Made by a program: the position numbers and the translations under genes. A DNA stretch of 64,000 nucleotides from Roseovarius nanhaiticus. GTDB lineage: Bacteria; Pseudomonadota; Alphaproteobacteria; Rhodobacterales; Rhodobacteraceae. Below the pieces are notes generated by a model. It did no database searches. It saw only the letters and a program-made list of their open reading frames with translations, and was not told the origin of the DNA. The first letter of the stretch is position 1; each line of letters opens with the position of its first letter. This document shows, piece after piece, positions 36,344 to 46,133 of the stretch. The stretch lies in contig NZ_FTNV01000003.1 of NCBI RefSeq assembly GCF_900156535.1, positions 372,001 to 436,000 of the forward strand, read 5' to 3'.

Positions 36344-38860
36344 GTGCTTCGACATATCCTGACATTCTTCGGCTCGATCTTTAGCCTGATCACCATGGGT
36401 ATCATGATGATCGCGCTCAGCATTGGCGCGATCTTCTATATCTACGGGCGCGATCTGCCATCGCATGAGAGCCTTGCGAATTACACGCCTCCGACGATCA
36501 GCCGCATTTTCTCGGGCGAGGGGCGGATCATCGACGAATTCAGCCGCGAGCGACGCCTTTACACGCCTGCCGAGGAAATCCCTGCGCTGGTGAAAGAGGC
36601 GTTCATCTCGGCCGAGGACAAGAATTTCTATACCCATGGTGGCTATGACGCGCGGGGCATCGCCGCCGCCGCCGTCGAGGCAGTTCAGACGCGCGGGCGC
36701 ACTGTGCGCGGTGCGTCGACCATCCCGCAGCAGGTGGTCAAGAACTTCCTTCTTTCGGGCGACCGCAAGATCGAGCGCAAGATCAAGGAGATCATCCTCG
36801 CCACGCGGATCGAAGAGGCGCTCGACAAGGAAAAGATCCTCGAGCTCTATCTCAACGAGATTTTCCTGGGGCAGAACAGTTATGGCGTGGCCGCCGCTGC
36901 GCAGACCTATTTCAACAAGTCGCTGGGCGAGCTTGCCCCGCATGAGGCGGCGTTCCTGGCCTCCATGCCCAAGGCGCCTAGCGATTTCCACCCGGTGCGC
37001 AACGCGGACCGCCTGCTGGAGCGGCGCAACTTCGTGCTGCGCGAGATGCGCCAGAACGGTTATATCACGCGCGAAGTCTATGACAGCGAGGTCGCACAGC
37101 CGCTGCGCAGCGTGCAAAACGGCGATTACGAGCCGTTCTCGGCCAATCTGCCCCCGCGCGACTATTTCACCGACGAGATCCGCCGCCAGCTGAGCCGCGA
37201 TTTCGGCGAGGGCGAATTTTTTTCCGGCGGCTTTTCGGTGCGTGCCACGATCGACCCCGAGATGCAGGTCGAGGCGGCGCTGGCGCTGCAGAACAAGCTG
37301 GAGGAATACGACCGCAATCTGGGCCGTTGGCGCGGGACCGGCAAATCCATCCCGCCCGAGGCGCTGGAGAGCGAAGAGGCGTGGCGCGCCGCTTTGGCCG
37401 AGGTTGATGTCGCCCGCGACGTGCAGCTGGACAGCCAATGGTATCCCGCCGTGATTCTCGGGATCGAAGATCAGCAGATGCGCATCGGTATCGAAGGTGT
37501 CGAGGCGTCCGAGGCCGAGCCGCAAGTTATCCCCCGCGACGATATCGGCTGGTTGCCCGGCAATTTCCAGGAGACCTTCAAAGTAGGCCAGGTGGTGCAT
37601 GTGCGCCGCATGACCGACGAGGGGGCATTCGTGCGCTGGACGCTGCGGCAGGTACCGCAGGTTCAGGGCGGTTTTATGGCGATGGACGTCAACACAGGCC
37701 GTGTGATCGCCATGCAGGGCGGCTTTTCCTACCAGAATTCGGTATTCAACCGCGCCACGCAAGCCAAGCGTCAGCCCGGCTCCAGCTTCAAACCCTTTGT
37801 CTATGCCGCGGCGCTGGACAGTGGTTATAGCCCCGCGACAATCGTGGTCGACGCCCCGATCGAAGTGAACACGCCGCAAGGCCTTTGGCGGCCGCGAAAT
37901 TCGTCCAACAAGTTCTACGGACCGACGCCCCTGCGCACCGGGATCGAGCAATCTCGGAACCTGATGACCGTTCGCCTCGCGCAGGAGGTGGGTATGGACA
38001 CCGTCGCCGCTTATGCCGAGCGGTTCGGCGTCTATGACAATATGGGACCGTTCCTGGCCAACGCGCTGGGATCCGAAGAATCGACCGTCTTTCGTATGGT
38101 TGCAGCTTACGCGATGTTCGCCAATGGCGGCGAGCGGGTGGAGCCGACTTTGGTGGACCGCGTGCAGGACCGTTATGGTCGGACCGTCTATCGCCACGAT
38201 CCGCGTGTCTGCGCGGATTGCGATGATCCTACACTCGCGCCGGGCCGCAGTCCGCGCATCGTATCGAACCGCAGCCGCGTGATCGACGCGATCACCGCCT
38301 ATCAGCTTACCTCGATGATGAAGGGGGTCGTCGATCGGGGCACAGCGGCGGGCAATGTCAATCTGTCCGTGCCCGTGGCGGGCAAGACGGGCACCACCAA
38401 TGATGCGCGCGACGTCTGGTTCGTGGGCTTTACCAGCAATATCGTCGCGGGCTGCTATATCGGTTATGACCAGCCGCGCAGCCTTGGCCGTGGCGCCTAT
38501 GGTGCGGGCATGTGTGGGCCGGTCTTTACCCAGTTCATGCGCAAAGCGACCGCGAAATACGGCGGCGGCGAATTCGCAGTGCCGCCGGGCGGCCATTTCA
38601 TCAAGATCGACCGTTTCACCGGTGCGCGCCTGCCTGACAGCGCCTCTGGACCCAGTGTCGTAGCCGAATATTTCCGCGATGGCGAAGATCCGATCTTCGG
38701 TCTGGCCTTCGATGGCGGCTTTGCGATGGGGACCGATCTGGATCTCTATGACGATGGCGAGAGTGAAACGGTGCGCGACGTGACCACCTCGGGCGGCGGC
38801 ACGGGGCAGGTCGGGCAAAAGGCGACCTTCGGCTCGATGAGTTCGGGCGGCTTGTACTGA
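36344..38860 (+). CDS. mrcA: Penicillin-binding protein 1A (class A)
   Basis: The 838-residue protein is bifunctional. An N-terminal membrane anchor spans about residues 4-34, the glycosyltransferase domain follows ([18 protein letters not shown] with the catalytic Glu near residue 89, [11 protein letters not shown]), and the transpeptidase domain has SxxK in PGSSFKP near residue 480, SRN in EQSRNLM, and KTG in AGKTGTTND near 682. It polymerises and crosslinks peptidoglycan. The GTG start at 36344 follows AAGGGA. The extra OB-type region between domains (about 310-430) is typical of PBP1A. Release factor gene prfB follows. Confidence 0.95.
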   Translation: MLRHILTFFGSIFSLITMGIMMIALSIGAIFYIYGRDLPSHESLANYTPPTISRIFSGEGRIIDEFSRERRLYTPAEEIPALVKEAFISAEDKNFYTHGGYDARGIAAAAVEAVQTRGRTVRGASTIPQQVVKNFLLSGDRKIERKIKEIILATRIEEALDKEKILELYLNEIFLGQNSYGVAAAAQTYFNKSLGELAPHEAAFLASMPKAPSDFHPVRNADRLLERRNFVLREMRQNGYITREVYDSEVAQPLRSVQNGDYEPFSANLPPRDYFTDEIRRQLSRDFGEGEFFSGGFSVRATIDPEMQVEAALALQNKLEEYDRNLGRWRGTGKSIPPEALESEEAWRAALAEVDVARDVQLDSQWYPAVILGIEDQQMRIGIEGVEASEAEPQVIPRDDIGWLPGNFQETFKVGQVVHVRRMTDEGAFVRWTLRQVPQVQGGFMAMDVNTGRVIAMQGGFSYQNSVFNRATQAKRQPGSSFKPFVYAAALDSGYSPATIVVDAPIEVNTPQGLWRPRNSSNKFYGPTPLRTGIEQSRNLMTVRLAQEVGMDTVAAYAERFGVYDNMGPFLANALGSEESTVFRMVAAYAMFANGGERVEPTLVDRVQDRYGRTVYRHDPRVCADCDDPTLAPGRSPRIVSNRSRVIDAITAYQLTSMMKGVVDRGTAAGNVNLSVPVAGKTGTTNDARDVWFVGFTSNIVAGCYIGYDQPRSLGRGAYGAGMCGPVFTQFMRKATAKYGGGEFAVPPGGHFIKIDRFTGARLPDSASGPSVVAEYFRDGEDPIFGLAFDGGFAMGTDLDLYDDGESETVRDVTTSGGGTGQVGQKATFGSMSSGGLY

Positions 38861-38969
38861 CGCGCAGCGCTGGAATGCGACTGGCCCGCGCCACCGGCGC
38901 AGGTCAGCGCGCCTTGCCCGTGCGGGCGCGCTGCGGTATCAGGCGAAAGATCATGTTGGGAAGGCCCGA

Positions 38970-40094
38970 ATGCGCGCTGAAATTCAGAATATCACTCAGG
39001 ACATCAATACCTCGCTGGAGCTGCTGCGGCAGCGCCTTGGCTGGGAGACGGCCCAGCACCGGCTGGAGGAATTCAACGCGCGTGTCGAAGATCCTGGCCT
39101 GTGGGATGATCCTGCCAAGGCGCAGAAACTGATGCGCGACCGCCAGTCTCTGGTCGATGCGCTGGAAACTCATGACAGCATTCAAAGCGAGTTGTCGGAC
39201 AATATCGAACTGATCGAGATGGGCGAGGCCGAGGGTGACGCCGATGTTGTCACCGAGGCCGAAACCGCCCTCAAGGCGCTGAAAAAGCGGGCCGCGGCGA
39301 AGGAGCTGGAAGCGCTGCTGAACGGCGAGGCGGATGCCAACGACACCTTCCTCGAGATCAACGCGGGTGCGGGCGGCACCGAAAGCTGTGATTGGGCCAA
39401 CATGCTAGCGCGGATGTATGTCCGCTGGGCCGAAAAGCGCGGCTATACGGTGGAGTTGCAGTCCGAGCAGTCGGGCGACGAGGCGGGGATCAAATCGGCC
39501 GCCTACAAGATCAGCGGGCACAATGCCTATGGATGGCTCAAATCGGAATCGGGGGTGCACCGTCTTGTCCGCATCAGCCCCTTCGACAGCGCGGCCAAAC
39601 GGCACACGTCCTTTTGTTCGGTCTGGGTCTATCCGGTGGTCGATGACGACATCGAGATCGAGGTGAACCCCGCTGATATCCGCATCGACACCTATCGCAG
39701 CTCGGGCGCGGGCGGCCAGCACGTCAACACCACTGACTCGGCGGTGCGGATCACGCACCATCCCACAGGGATCGTCGTGACCTCGTCCGAGAAATCTCAG
39801 CACCAGAACCGGGATATCGCCATGAAGGCGCTGAAATCGCGGCTTTATCAGCTGGAGCTGGACCGCCGCAATGCAGCCATCAACGAGGCGCATGATGCCA
39901 AGGGCGATGCGGGGTGGGGCAACCAGATACGTTCCTACGTTCTGCAGCCCTACCAGATGGTCAAGGATCTGCGGACGCAGGTCGAGACATCCGACACCAA
40001 GGGCGTTCTGGACGGCGATCTCGATCAGTTCATGGCCGCGACACTGGCGATGAACGTCAGCGGCAAGAGCCGGGCCGAGGCGCAAGGCGAGTGA
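38970..40094 (+). CDS. prfB: Peptide chain release factor 2
   Basis: The 374-residue protein releases peptides at UGA and UAA. The codon-reading SPF motif is in [12 protein letters not shown] and the catalytic GGQ in [13 protein letters not shown]. The frame is continuous from the ATG at 38970, with no in-frame TGA, so the autoregulatory +1 frameshift found in E. coli is absent. The lack of it is usual in alphaproteobacteria. A diverged copy of the dispersed repeat lies directly after the stop. Confidence 0.97.
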   Translation: MRAEIQNITQDINTSLELLRQRLGWETAQHRLEEFNARVEDPGLWDDPAKAQKLMRDRQSLVDALETHDSIQSELSDNIELIEMGEAEGDADVVTEAETALKALKKRAAAKELEALLNGEADANDTFLEINAGAGGTESCDWANMLARMYVRWAEKRGYTVELQSEQSGDEAGIKSAAYKISGHNAYGWLKSESGVHRLVRISPFDSAAKRHTSFCSVWVYPVVDDDIEIEVNPADIRIDTYRSSGAGGQHVNTTDSAVRITHHPTGIVVTSSEKSQHQNRDIAMKALKSRLYQLELDRRNAAINEAHDAKGDAGWGNQIRSYVLQPYQMVKDLRTQVETSDTKGVLDGDLDQFMAATLAMNVSGKSRAEAQGE

Positions 40095-40108
40095 TGCCAG
40101 CGCCCCGG

Positions 40109-40148
40109 CATTCGTGCGGGAATGTGAGTATTTTTACCAAGATGAAAA
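40109..40148 (+). repeat. Dispersed intergenic repeat, diverged copy 4
   Basis: The half TGTGAGTATTTTTACCAAGA followed by TGAAAA matches the family's second half well, while the first half (CATTCGTGCGGGAA) is degenerate. It fills the space between prfB and the convergent DUF3140 gene. Confidence 0.5.
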
Positions 40149-40161
40149 TAGGACGACGGTG

Positions 40162-40497
40162 CTATTTCAGCGGATCGTGGCCCCAGTTCATCAGTGAGTA
40201 GCGCCAGTCGGAATGCTTCACATCCTCGTCGGGGCCGCCCTGCGCGGTGTGGCGTTTGATGTAGCCCGTGACCTTCGCCATGTGGTCCCACTGATCCTCT
40301 GACAGATCGTCCTTGTTGGTGCGCAGTATCTTGACGATGCGCCGGCCCGAGGCGTGTCCAGTGGACTCGCCGCTTTCACTGTCACCGACGGATTTCGACT
40401 CTTCCGTCTCGAGGAATTCTTCGAGTTCCTTTGGCGCCATATTGACCAGATTGCGCCATTCGTCCCAGATCTGATCGCGGGATTTGGATGAGGACAT
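40162..40497 (-). CDS. DUF3140 domain-containing protein
   Basis: The 111-residue protein is full length for DUF3140. Diagnostic features are the WDEWRNLVNMAPKELEEFL start near residues 10-29, then SVGDSESGESTGHASGRRIV near 36-55, and the C-terminal RYSLMNWGHDPLK. It is cytoplasmic, acidic and helical. The family function is unknown to me. The ATG at 40497 is preceded on the minus strand by GGAGGCTCC-like sequence, a plausible ribosome-binding site. Confidence 0.85.
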   Translation of the reverse strand: MSSSKSRDQIWDEWRNLVNMAPKELEEFLETEESKSVGDSESGESTGHASGRRIVKILRTNKDDLSEDQWDHMAKVTGYIKRHTAQGGPDEDVKHSDWRYSLMNWGHDPLK

Positions 40498-40576
40498 GCC
40501 GGAGGCTCCTTTGCTGTGGCTTTGCAAAGCAACCCGCCCGGGGACAAATGGGTTTCATCCCATGCGCTGACCGCGC

Positions 40577-40792
40577 TTATTCTTCGCGCCCGTATCTGGC
40601 AAGGCGCCCGTGCAAGTGCCGCGCTTGCGGCGCGCCTGCCTCGAGCGCGAAGACATAGGCATGCGTCAGGAAAAAGCAGGATGCGTCGAGATCGTTGGCG
40701 CTATCTGCTGCCTCCGTATAAAGCGCGATCAGCGCGGCGTGATCCGGCCCCTCATGGGCGGCGAGCATCCGGCTGTGCAGATCGCCGCTCAT
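40577..40792 (-). CDS. Small helical protein overlapping the Rieske oxygenase gene
   Basis: The 71-residue protein begins MSGDLHSRMLAAHEGPDHAAL and is mostly helical, with Ala/Leu/His-rich repeats resembling one and a half TPR units. Its ATG overlaps the oxygenase stop (ATGA), so it should be translated after the oxygenase. That coupling and its lack of alternative shadow explanations support it as real. No function was recognised. Confidence 0.65.
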   Translation of the reverse strand: MSGDLHSRMLAAHEGPDHAALIALYTEAADSANDLDASCFFLTHAYVFALEAGAPQARHLHGRLARYGREE

Positions 40793-41943
40793 TCCGCCGC
40801 CTTGGCCGCGCCGCGATGCGCCTCGACCTTGCCTGCGACCCAGGCGTGGAAGCAATGGGTCGGGCTGTCCATGACGGGTGAGAAGCGACCGCCATCGAAG
40901 CTGGTTACGTGTCGGCCCTTCTGCATGCCCTCGACAACGAAGATGTCCTCTTCGAAGACCGTCTTCCAGAGTTGGGAATTGCGCGCCTTTAGCCCCTCGT
41001 CGATGCCCGGCTCGGCGTAATAGAGATGGATATGCTCGGCCGTGCGTTCGAGGCTTTTTGGCTCGAGAATGATGGCGAAGGCATGGTCGCGGTGCACCCC
41101 AAGGAGCACATTGGGATAGGCCGCAATATATTCGGCCTGCTCGTTCCACTTGGCGCCGACATCGGCGAAATCTGGGAAAGTGTCGCCGTTTTCGTTGGTG
41201 AGCTGGCGATAGACCATCGTGCCCTGGCCGGAGAAGGCGCCCGGCTCCTCGATATGGTAGTGATCCTCGAGGCGTGAATAGCTGTTGAGGCCGGGATGAA
41301 CCCAGGGCAGATGGTAGCTCTCGCAGTAATTTTCGACCGCGAGTTTCCAGTTTGTCTGAACCTCAAGGGTAAAGCGGCTGCCTGCGCCGCCGTGATGCAC
41401 CGGCAGGTCAAACTCGCGCCAGCGATGGATGATGGGGGCCATCGCTTCTTCGAAATCGGGCGCGTCGCCCGAGACATTGATCCAGACGACGTCGCGCCAG
41501 ATGTGGCTGCGAACCTCGATGAGGCCTAATTCACTACGCTTGATGGCCGGGTGGGTATTTTGCCCCGGTCCGCCCACATGAGGGGTCGAGACAAGCGCGC
41601 CCTTGGTCGAGTAGCACCAAGAGTGATAGGGGCAGCGGATCGCGCCCTCGATCTTGCGGGGCTCTTCGACCAGGATCATGCCGCGATGGCGGCAGATGTT
41701 CTGAAAGACGCGTACATCGCCGTCCTTGTCCCGCAGAAGCAAGAGCGGCATCCCGAGAAAGGTGATTGGTACGGCATCGCCCGGATCGGGAACGTCGGCG
41801 CCCACCGCGAGGCCGGCCCATTGGGAGTAGAGCAGGGCGTGCTTTTCCTCCTCGAAGACTGCGGGATCGACGTAATGCGCATTCGGCAGGCCATTGGCGG
41901 TCTCGACTGGCGCGCGCACGGAACTCAGGTCGGTCACGGTCAT
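40789..41943 (-). CDS. Rieske aromatic-ring-hydroxylating-type oxygenase, alpha subunit
   Basis: The 384-residue protein has a Rieske [2Fe-2S] site: CRH at residues 84-86 and CPYH at 104-107. The mononuclear iron site lies in ENYCESYHLPWVH, with His211 and His216 as ligands, plus a likely Asp near MDSPTHCFHAW at the C-terminus. This is the alpha-subunit layout of ring-hydroxylating or N-demethylating oxygenases such as GbcA-like enzymes. No reductase or beta subunit is next to it, so substrate and electron donor are unknown. The ATG at 41943 follows GGAGAG. A small gene overlaps its end and an XRE regulator lies 127 bases upstream on the same strand. Confidence 0.9.
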   Translation of the reverse strand: MTVTDLSSVRAPVETANGLPNAHYVDPAVFEEEKHALLYSQWAGLAVGADVPDPGDAVPITFLGMPLLLLRDKDGDVRVFQNICRHRGMILVEEPRKIEGAIRCPYHSWCYSTKGALVSTPHVGGPGQNTHPAIKRSELGLIEVRSHIWRDVVWINVSGDAPDFEEAMAPIIHRWREFDLPVHHGGAGSRFTLEVQTNWKLAVENYCESYHLPWVHPGLNSYSRLEDHYHIEEPGAFSGQGTMVYRQLTNENGDTFPDFADVGAKWNEQAEYIAAYPNVLLGVHRDHAFAIILEPKSLERTAEHIHLYYAEPGIDEGLKARNSQLWKTVFEEDIFVVEGMQKGRHVTSFDGGRFSPVMDSPTHCFHAWVAGKVEAHRGAAKAAE

Positions 41944-42070
41944 GGCAATGCTCTCCGATCTCGGTGGTGTCGTGGCACCAGTATGACGCGGCGCACACGG
42001 CGAGACCGCCAATTCGCGACAGCGATTGCCTCAAGGCGACAGCGCCGCCGCAAGGAAATCGGACGCGCCC

Positions 42071-42892
42071 TCAGCGAAATGGCTGATCGAGGCGCAGGAG
42101 ACGGGCGTGAAAGGGAGGGAGGTCGTCGAGGCCAACGAGGGATTTCCCGCGCGCGGCGGCAAGGATCGCGGCGGTATTTCCGCCCAGATGCTCGTAGACC
42201 ATGCGGGCCGCGCGGATGCCGGCGATCTTTTCGCGCACTGTGCGGGTGACATAGCCTTCCCAGAGGTTCGACTGGAACGAGGTTTCTGGCGCCAGGAAGT
42301 TGAACGAGCAGGCCAGCGAATTGCGATGCGTGACGAGGATCATGATGCCCTCTTCCTGTCGCAGGACAATGCCACGGAATTCGCGGTCGTGGCGCGCGGT
42401 CGAGAGGCCCTGTCGGCGCAGCGCGTCCAGCGGCTCGGACCCGCGCAGGAAGGTGTAGCCGTCTTGTCGGTGAATATAGATCAGGCCGCGCACAAAGAGC
42501 GTTTCATCGACAAAACTGCGCCGGACGAAGCGGTAGATACCGCTGGGAAAGAGATCCTCGGGCACCGTTACCGGCTCTTTGCCGAAAAAACCGGCGACTG
42601 CGGGGTGATCCAGCAAGTCGAATGAGGCATTGCGCAGGCTATCTGCGGGTTCCAGAAGGATACGCGCGTCGGTGCCAAAGAACTGACAGATCCGGTCGAG
42701 CACATCGGGCCGCGGAAAACTCTCGCCGGTCAGATACCTGTTGAATTGGGTGCGGTTGATTCCCAAATCGCGGCACAGTCCGGCGATGGAGGGATAATCA
42801 GCGCTGAGTTTGCGCAGGTTTTCTCCGAAAATGGCGCGGATACGGGCCGGGTCGGCGTCGCGATTGGCCTGTGGGCTGTGCAAATCTGCCAT
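42071..42892 (-). CDS. XRE-family transcriptional regulator
   Basis: The 273-residue protein has an N-terminal helix-turn-helix (SIAGLCRDLGINRTQFNRYLTGESFPRPDVLDRICQFFG, cut here for length; residues about 35-73), followed by a larger C-terminal domain with many aromatic and Arg residues that may sense a ligand. It precedes the Rieske oxygenase on the same strand with a 127-base gap and may control it. A set of palindromes lies in the 368-base spacer to its upstream side. No known family beyond XRE was recognised. Confidence 0.82.
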   Translation of the reverse strand: MADLHSPQANRDADPARIRAIFGENLRKLSADYPSIAGLCRDLGINRTQFNRYLTGESFPRPDVLDRICQFFGTDARILLEPADSLRNASFDLLDHPAVAGFFGKEPVTVPEDLFPSGIYRFVRRSFVDETLFVRGLIYIHRQDGYTFLRGSEPLDALRRQGLSTARHDREFRGIVLRQEEGIMILVTHRNSLACSFNFLAPETSFQSNLWEGYVTRTVREKIAGIRAARMVYEHLGGNTAAILAAARGKSLVGLDDLPPFHARLLRLDQPFR

Positions 42893-43260
42893 CTTGGCTG
42901 CCGTATCAGGGCCTACGGCGCGCTGCGCCGTGTACTGATTGGGTTTGGAGGTTTTCGGGTCGGCGAAGGCTCATGGTCGTACACCTTTCCGGTCAATTTC
43001 GCATCCGATCATGCCACCTCACCATGTTTGGTACATGTTGTCACGGTATGTGACGCTACTTGGCGTCATATTTTGCGACTCGTGACACAAATGGATCATC
43101 TCGTCCGGCGATTCCGCGATAGCCCCCATCGCGCAAAAACGACATTTTGGTTAATGGGACAAATCCCGGACAGAGAAGGCGGATAACGCGGACAGTCCGG
43201 GAACGCAAGAACAGCGGCGCCTGGTGCCGCGACTGGGCAGATTATTTGGGGGTGGCTTAC
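42893..43260. other. Divergent spacer with clustered dyads
   Basis: No gene is seen. Between 43038 and 43087 several inverted repeats cluster: GTCAC-N5-GTGAC at 43040-43054, TGACGC-TACTTG-GCGTCA at 43051-43068, and TGTCACG (43039-43045) pairing with CGTGACA (43081-43087). These could be operator sites for the divergent XRE gene or the gene at 43261. The stretch is visibly more AT-rich than its surroundings. Confidence 0.45.
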
Positions 43261-43602
43261 ATGTACGGTGTCGTTCTTTGGACTGATCAACGGCAAAATC
43301 GCGCGGTTATCTGGTGCGAGGATCATGGTGATCTGGCCTTCTATCGCGGCGCTGAAGGTGGTGATGCGGCGATGGCTGCGGGCGATCTGGTCGAGTTCGA
43401 TCTGCGCGACACTGGCGAGATGCGTCTGGCCGACACGCCGCGCCTGATCACGCAGCGCAGCCATCCGACGCTGTGCACCGAGCTGAAAAAAGCAGGTGCA
43501 AAATTGGGCGTCCTGAAGGCCAGCCCACGGCGCGCGGCCAATAGCGATCATGCCGCCAACGTCATTCGGTTTCACGACGCGCGCGTTGCCGCCTACGCCT
43601 GA
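43261..43602 (+). CDS. Small hypothetical protein
   Basis: From the ATG at 43261 the protein has 113 residues. The first part, MYGVVLWTDQRQNRAVIWCEDHGDLAFYRG, alternates hydrophobic and polar residues as in short beta strands, and ends AGDLVEFDLRD; this resembles a cold-shock-like OB layout only weakly. No family was recognised. An upstream start at 43147 would add residues that look non-coding. A bidirectional terminator follows. Confidence 0.65.
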   Translation: MYGVVLWTDQRQNRAVIWCEDHGDLAFYRGAEGGDAAMAAGDLVEFDLRDTGEMRLADTPRLITQRSHPTLCTELKKAGAKLGVLKASPRRAANSDHAANVIRFHDARVAAYA

Positions 43603-43621
43603 ATGTACCCGCCGAAATTGG

Positions 43622-43651
43622 AAAGGGCGGGCCTGCCAGCCCGCCCTTTTT
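43622..43651. terminator. Bidirectional terminator
   Basis: GGGCGGGC at 43625-43632 pairs with GCCCGCCC at 43639-43646, flanked by AAA and TTTTT. It separates the small hypothetical from the convergent ilvH. Confidence 0.85.
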
Positions 43652-43670
43652 CTTGTAGGGCCGCGTTTTT

Positions 43671-44231
43671 CTAGCTGCCGCGGGGCAGGGCAGCGATGCC
43701 TGTTCTGGCAAGATCAGAAAGGCCCAACGGGCGCATCAGATCCGCAAAGGCATCGATCTTTTCCGACGTCCCGGTGATTTCAAAGGTAAAGCTGTCGAGG
43801 GTCGAATCCACGACGTTGGTCCGGAAAATATCCGCCAGGCGCAGCGCCTCGACACGCTTGTCACCGGTGCAGATCACCTTCATCAACGCCAGCTCCCGCT
43901 CGACCGCGCGGCCTTCGACCGTCAGGTCGTTGACGCCGTGGACCGGCACGATCCGGCCCAGCTGCGCCTTGATCTGCTCGATCACCTGGGGCGTTCCGGT
44001 GGTGACGATGGTGATGCGGCTCATATGGCCTTCGTGGTCGATTTCGGCCACGGTGAGGCTGTCGATATTATACCCCCGGCCCGAGAAAAGCCCGATGACC
44101 CGCGCCAGCACGCCGGCCTCGTTATCGACCAGAACGGCCAGGGTATGGCGCTCTTCCACATCCGAAAAGTTGGGACGCAGGTTGTAGGCCGAATGCTTGT
44201 TCGAGCCTTTCTTGATCTTGAGTGCGGACAT
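43671..44231 (-). CDS. ilvH: Acetolactate synthase small (regulatory) subunit
   Basis: The 186-residue subunit activates the large subunit and confers valine feedback. The ACT domain starts RHTLAVLVDNEAGVLARVIGLF near residue 28, with GRGYNIDSLTV following, and a second ACT-like half follows from about 95 (ELALMKV). It follows ilvI on the same strand with an 82-base gap, so the two are probably cotranscribed from the attenuated ilvI promoter. Confidence 0.95.
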   Translation of the reverse strand: MSALKIKKGSNKHSAYNLRPNFSDVEERHTLAVLVDNEAGVLARVIGLFSGRGYNIDSLTVAEIDHEGHMSRITIVTTGTPQVIEQIKAQLGRIVPVHGVNDLTVEGRAVERELALMKVICTGDKRVEALRLADIFRTNVVDSTLDSFTFEITGTSEKIDAFADLMRPLGLSDLARTGIAALPRGS

Positions 44232-44313
44232 TTACTGTCTCCTTCGTGCCGGGCCGGCGCCGAATACGTCCAGACCCGAAAATGTTTTGTATTGAAGAGC
44301 CTGCGGGCCGCCC

Positions 44314-46068
44314 TTAAACCATCACCGCGCCTTTGGAGCCAATGGCGTCCTTGGTGGACGCCTCACCCAGCAGCATCTTGTTATGCGGCTCGCCCGAGGG
44401 GATCATCGGGAAGCAGTTCTCATGCTTTTCCACGAGGCAATCGAAGATCACCGGGCCGTCATACTTGATCATCTCGTTGATCGCGTCATCGAGATCGGCC
44501 GGATCCTCGCAGCGGATGCCCTTGGCGCCGAAGGCCTCGGCCAGCTTGACGAAATCGGGCAGGGCCTCGGACCAGCTGTGCGAATAGCGCTCGCCATGCA
44601 GAAGCTCTTGCCACTGACGCACCATGCCGAGGCGTTCGTTGTTGAGGATGAACTGCTTGACCGGCAGGCGAAACTGGATGGCGGTCCCCATCTCCTGCAT
44701 GTTCATCAGCCAGCTGGCCTCACCCGCGACGTTGATGACCAGCGCATCGCGGTGGGCCATCTGAACGCCGATCGACGCGGGAAAACCGTAGCCCATCGTG
44801 CCAAGGCCGCCCGATGTCATCCAACGGTTCGGATCCTCGAAGCCGAGATATTGCGCCGCCCACATCTGGTGCTGGCCCACCTCGGTGGTGATGTAGCGAT
44901 CATGTCCCTTTGTCAGCGCTTCGAGGCGCGCGAGGGCGTGCTGCGGCTTGATCACTTTGCCCGCTTGCTTGAAGCTGAGGCAATCGACCTTGCGCCATTC
45001 ATCAATGCGCGCGTTCCACTTGCCGATCGCTTCGGCATTGACCTTGCGGCCACGCGATTTCCAGACATTCAGCAGGTCCTCGAGCACATGGGCAATGTCG
45101 CCCACAATCGGAATATCGGTCTTGATCACCTTGTTGATCGACGAGGGATCGATGTCGATATGCGCCTTCTTCGAGCCAGGAGAGAACGCGTCGAGCCGTC
45201 CGGTGATCCGGTCGTCGAAGCGCGCGCCGATATTGATCATCAGATCGCAATCGTGCATCGCCATGTTCGCCTCGTAAAGGCCGTGCATGCCCAGCATCCC
45301 GAGCCATCCTTTGCCTGACGCCGGATAGGCGCCAAGGCCCATGAGCGTCGAGGTGATCGGAATGCCCGTCGCCTCCACCAGCTCGCGCAAGAGCTGGCTG
45401 GCCGCCGGGCCGGAATTGATCACGCCGCCGCCGGTGTAGAAGACCGGGCGCTTGGCCGTCTCCATCGCGGCCACCAGCTCGGTAATGGCATCGAGATCGC
45501 CTTTGACCTGCGGCTGGTAGTGCGACGTACGCACTTTTTGCGGGCCGACATAGTCGGCGCTGGCGAATTGCACATCCTTGGGAATGTCCACCAGCACCGG
45601 GCCGGGGCGGCCCTTGGTCGCCACGTGGAACGCCTCGTGGATCGTTGCCGACAGCTTGGCGGTGTCCTTGACCAGCCAGTTATGCTTGGTGCAGGGGCGG
45701 GTTATGCCCACGGTATCCGCTTCCTGGAAGGCGTCCGAGCCGATCATGAAGGTTGGCACCTGGCCCGTGAGGACGACGATGGGGATGCTGTCAAGCAGCG
45801 CATCGGTGAGGCCGGTCACGGCATTCGTGGCCCCCGGCCCGGAGGTCACAAGAACCACGCCGGGTTTGCCACTGGAGCGGGCATAGCCTTCGGCCGCGTG
45901 CACGGCGCCCTGTTCGTGGCGCACCAGAATATGCTGGATGCCTTCTTGCTGGAATACTTCGTCATAGATCGGCAGAACGGCGCCACCGGGATAGCCAAAG
46001 ACGACTTCAACGCCCTGATCCTTGAGGGCTTGAACCACCATTTTCGCTCCGGTCATCTGACGTGTCAT
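44314..46068 (-). CDS. ilvI: Acetolactate synthase large (catalytic) subunit
   Basis: The 584-residue TPP- and FAD-dependent enzyme makes acetolactate for valine/leucine and acetohydroxybutyrate for isoleucine. The catalytic Glu is in VRHEQGAVHAAEGYAR near residue 48. FAD and substrate segments and the C-terminal TPP region are present, though the usual GDGS motif reads AGEASWLMNMQE. The start MTRQMTGAKMVVQAL follows AGCAAAGCG on the minus strand. Upstream lies a leader peptide with Leu-Val-Val-Ile codons and a terminator, indicating attenuation. Confidence 0.95.
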   Translation of the reverse strand: MTRQMTGAKMVVQALKDQGVEVVFGYPGGAVLPIYDEVFQQEGIQHILVRHEQGAVHAAEGYARSSGKPGVVLVTSGPGATNAVTGLTDALLDSIPIVVLTGQVPTFMIGSDAFQEADTVGITRPCTKHNWLVKDTAKLSATIHEAFHVATKGRPGPVLVDIPKDVQFASADYVGPQKVRTSHYQPQVKGDLDAITELVAAMETAKRPVFYTGGGVINSGPAASQLLRELVEATGIPITSTLMGLGAYPASGKGWLGMLGMHGLYEANMAMHDCDLMINIGARFDDRITGRLDAFSPGSKKAHIDIDPSSINKVIKTDIPIVGDIAHVLEDLLNVWKSRGRKVNAEAIGKWNARIDEWRKVDCLSFKQAGKVIKPQHALARLEALTKGHDRYITTEVGQHQMWAAQYLGFEDPNRWMTSGGLGTMGYGFPASIGVQMAHRDALVINVAGEASWLMNMQEMGTAIQFRLPVKQFILNNERLGMVRQWQELLHGERYSHSWSEALPDFVKLAEAFGAKGIRCEDPADLDDAINEMIKYDGPVIFDCLVEKHENCFPMIPSGEPHNKMLLGEASTKDAIGSKGAVMV

Positions 46069-46108
46069 CGCTTTGCTCCGTTCATGACATCAATCCGCTT
46101 GCGCGCAT

Positions 46109-46133
46109 AAAAAAGCCCCCGTTGATCGGGGGC
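46109..46133 (-). terminator. Attenuator terminator upstream of ilvI
   Basis: On the minus strand GCCCCCG-ATCAA-CGGGGGC forms a perfect seven-base-pair hairpin followed by TTTTTT, about 40 bases before the ilvI ATG. It lies between the leader peptide and ilvI, so it would stop transcription before the structural genes. Confidence 0.88.

Noticed and set aside
36233..38818. A minus-strand frame of 861 codons inside the class A PBP gene.
   Set aside because: It is antisense to a full-length, motif-complete PBP1A and shows no domain.
38970..40094. Possible programmed frameshift in prfB.
   Set aside because: The frame is continuous with no in-frame TGA near the start, so the E. coli-type autoregulation is absent here.
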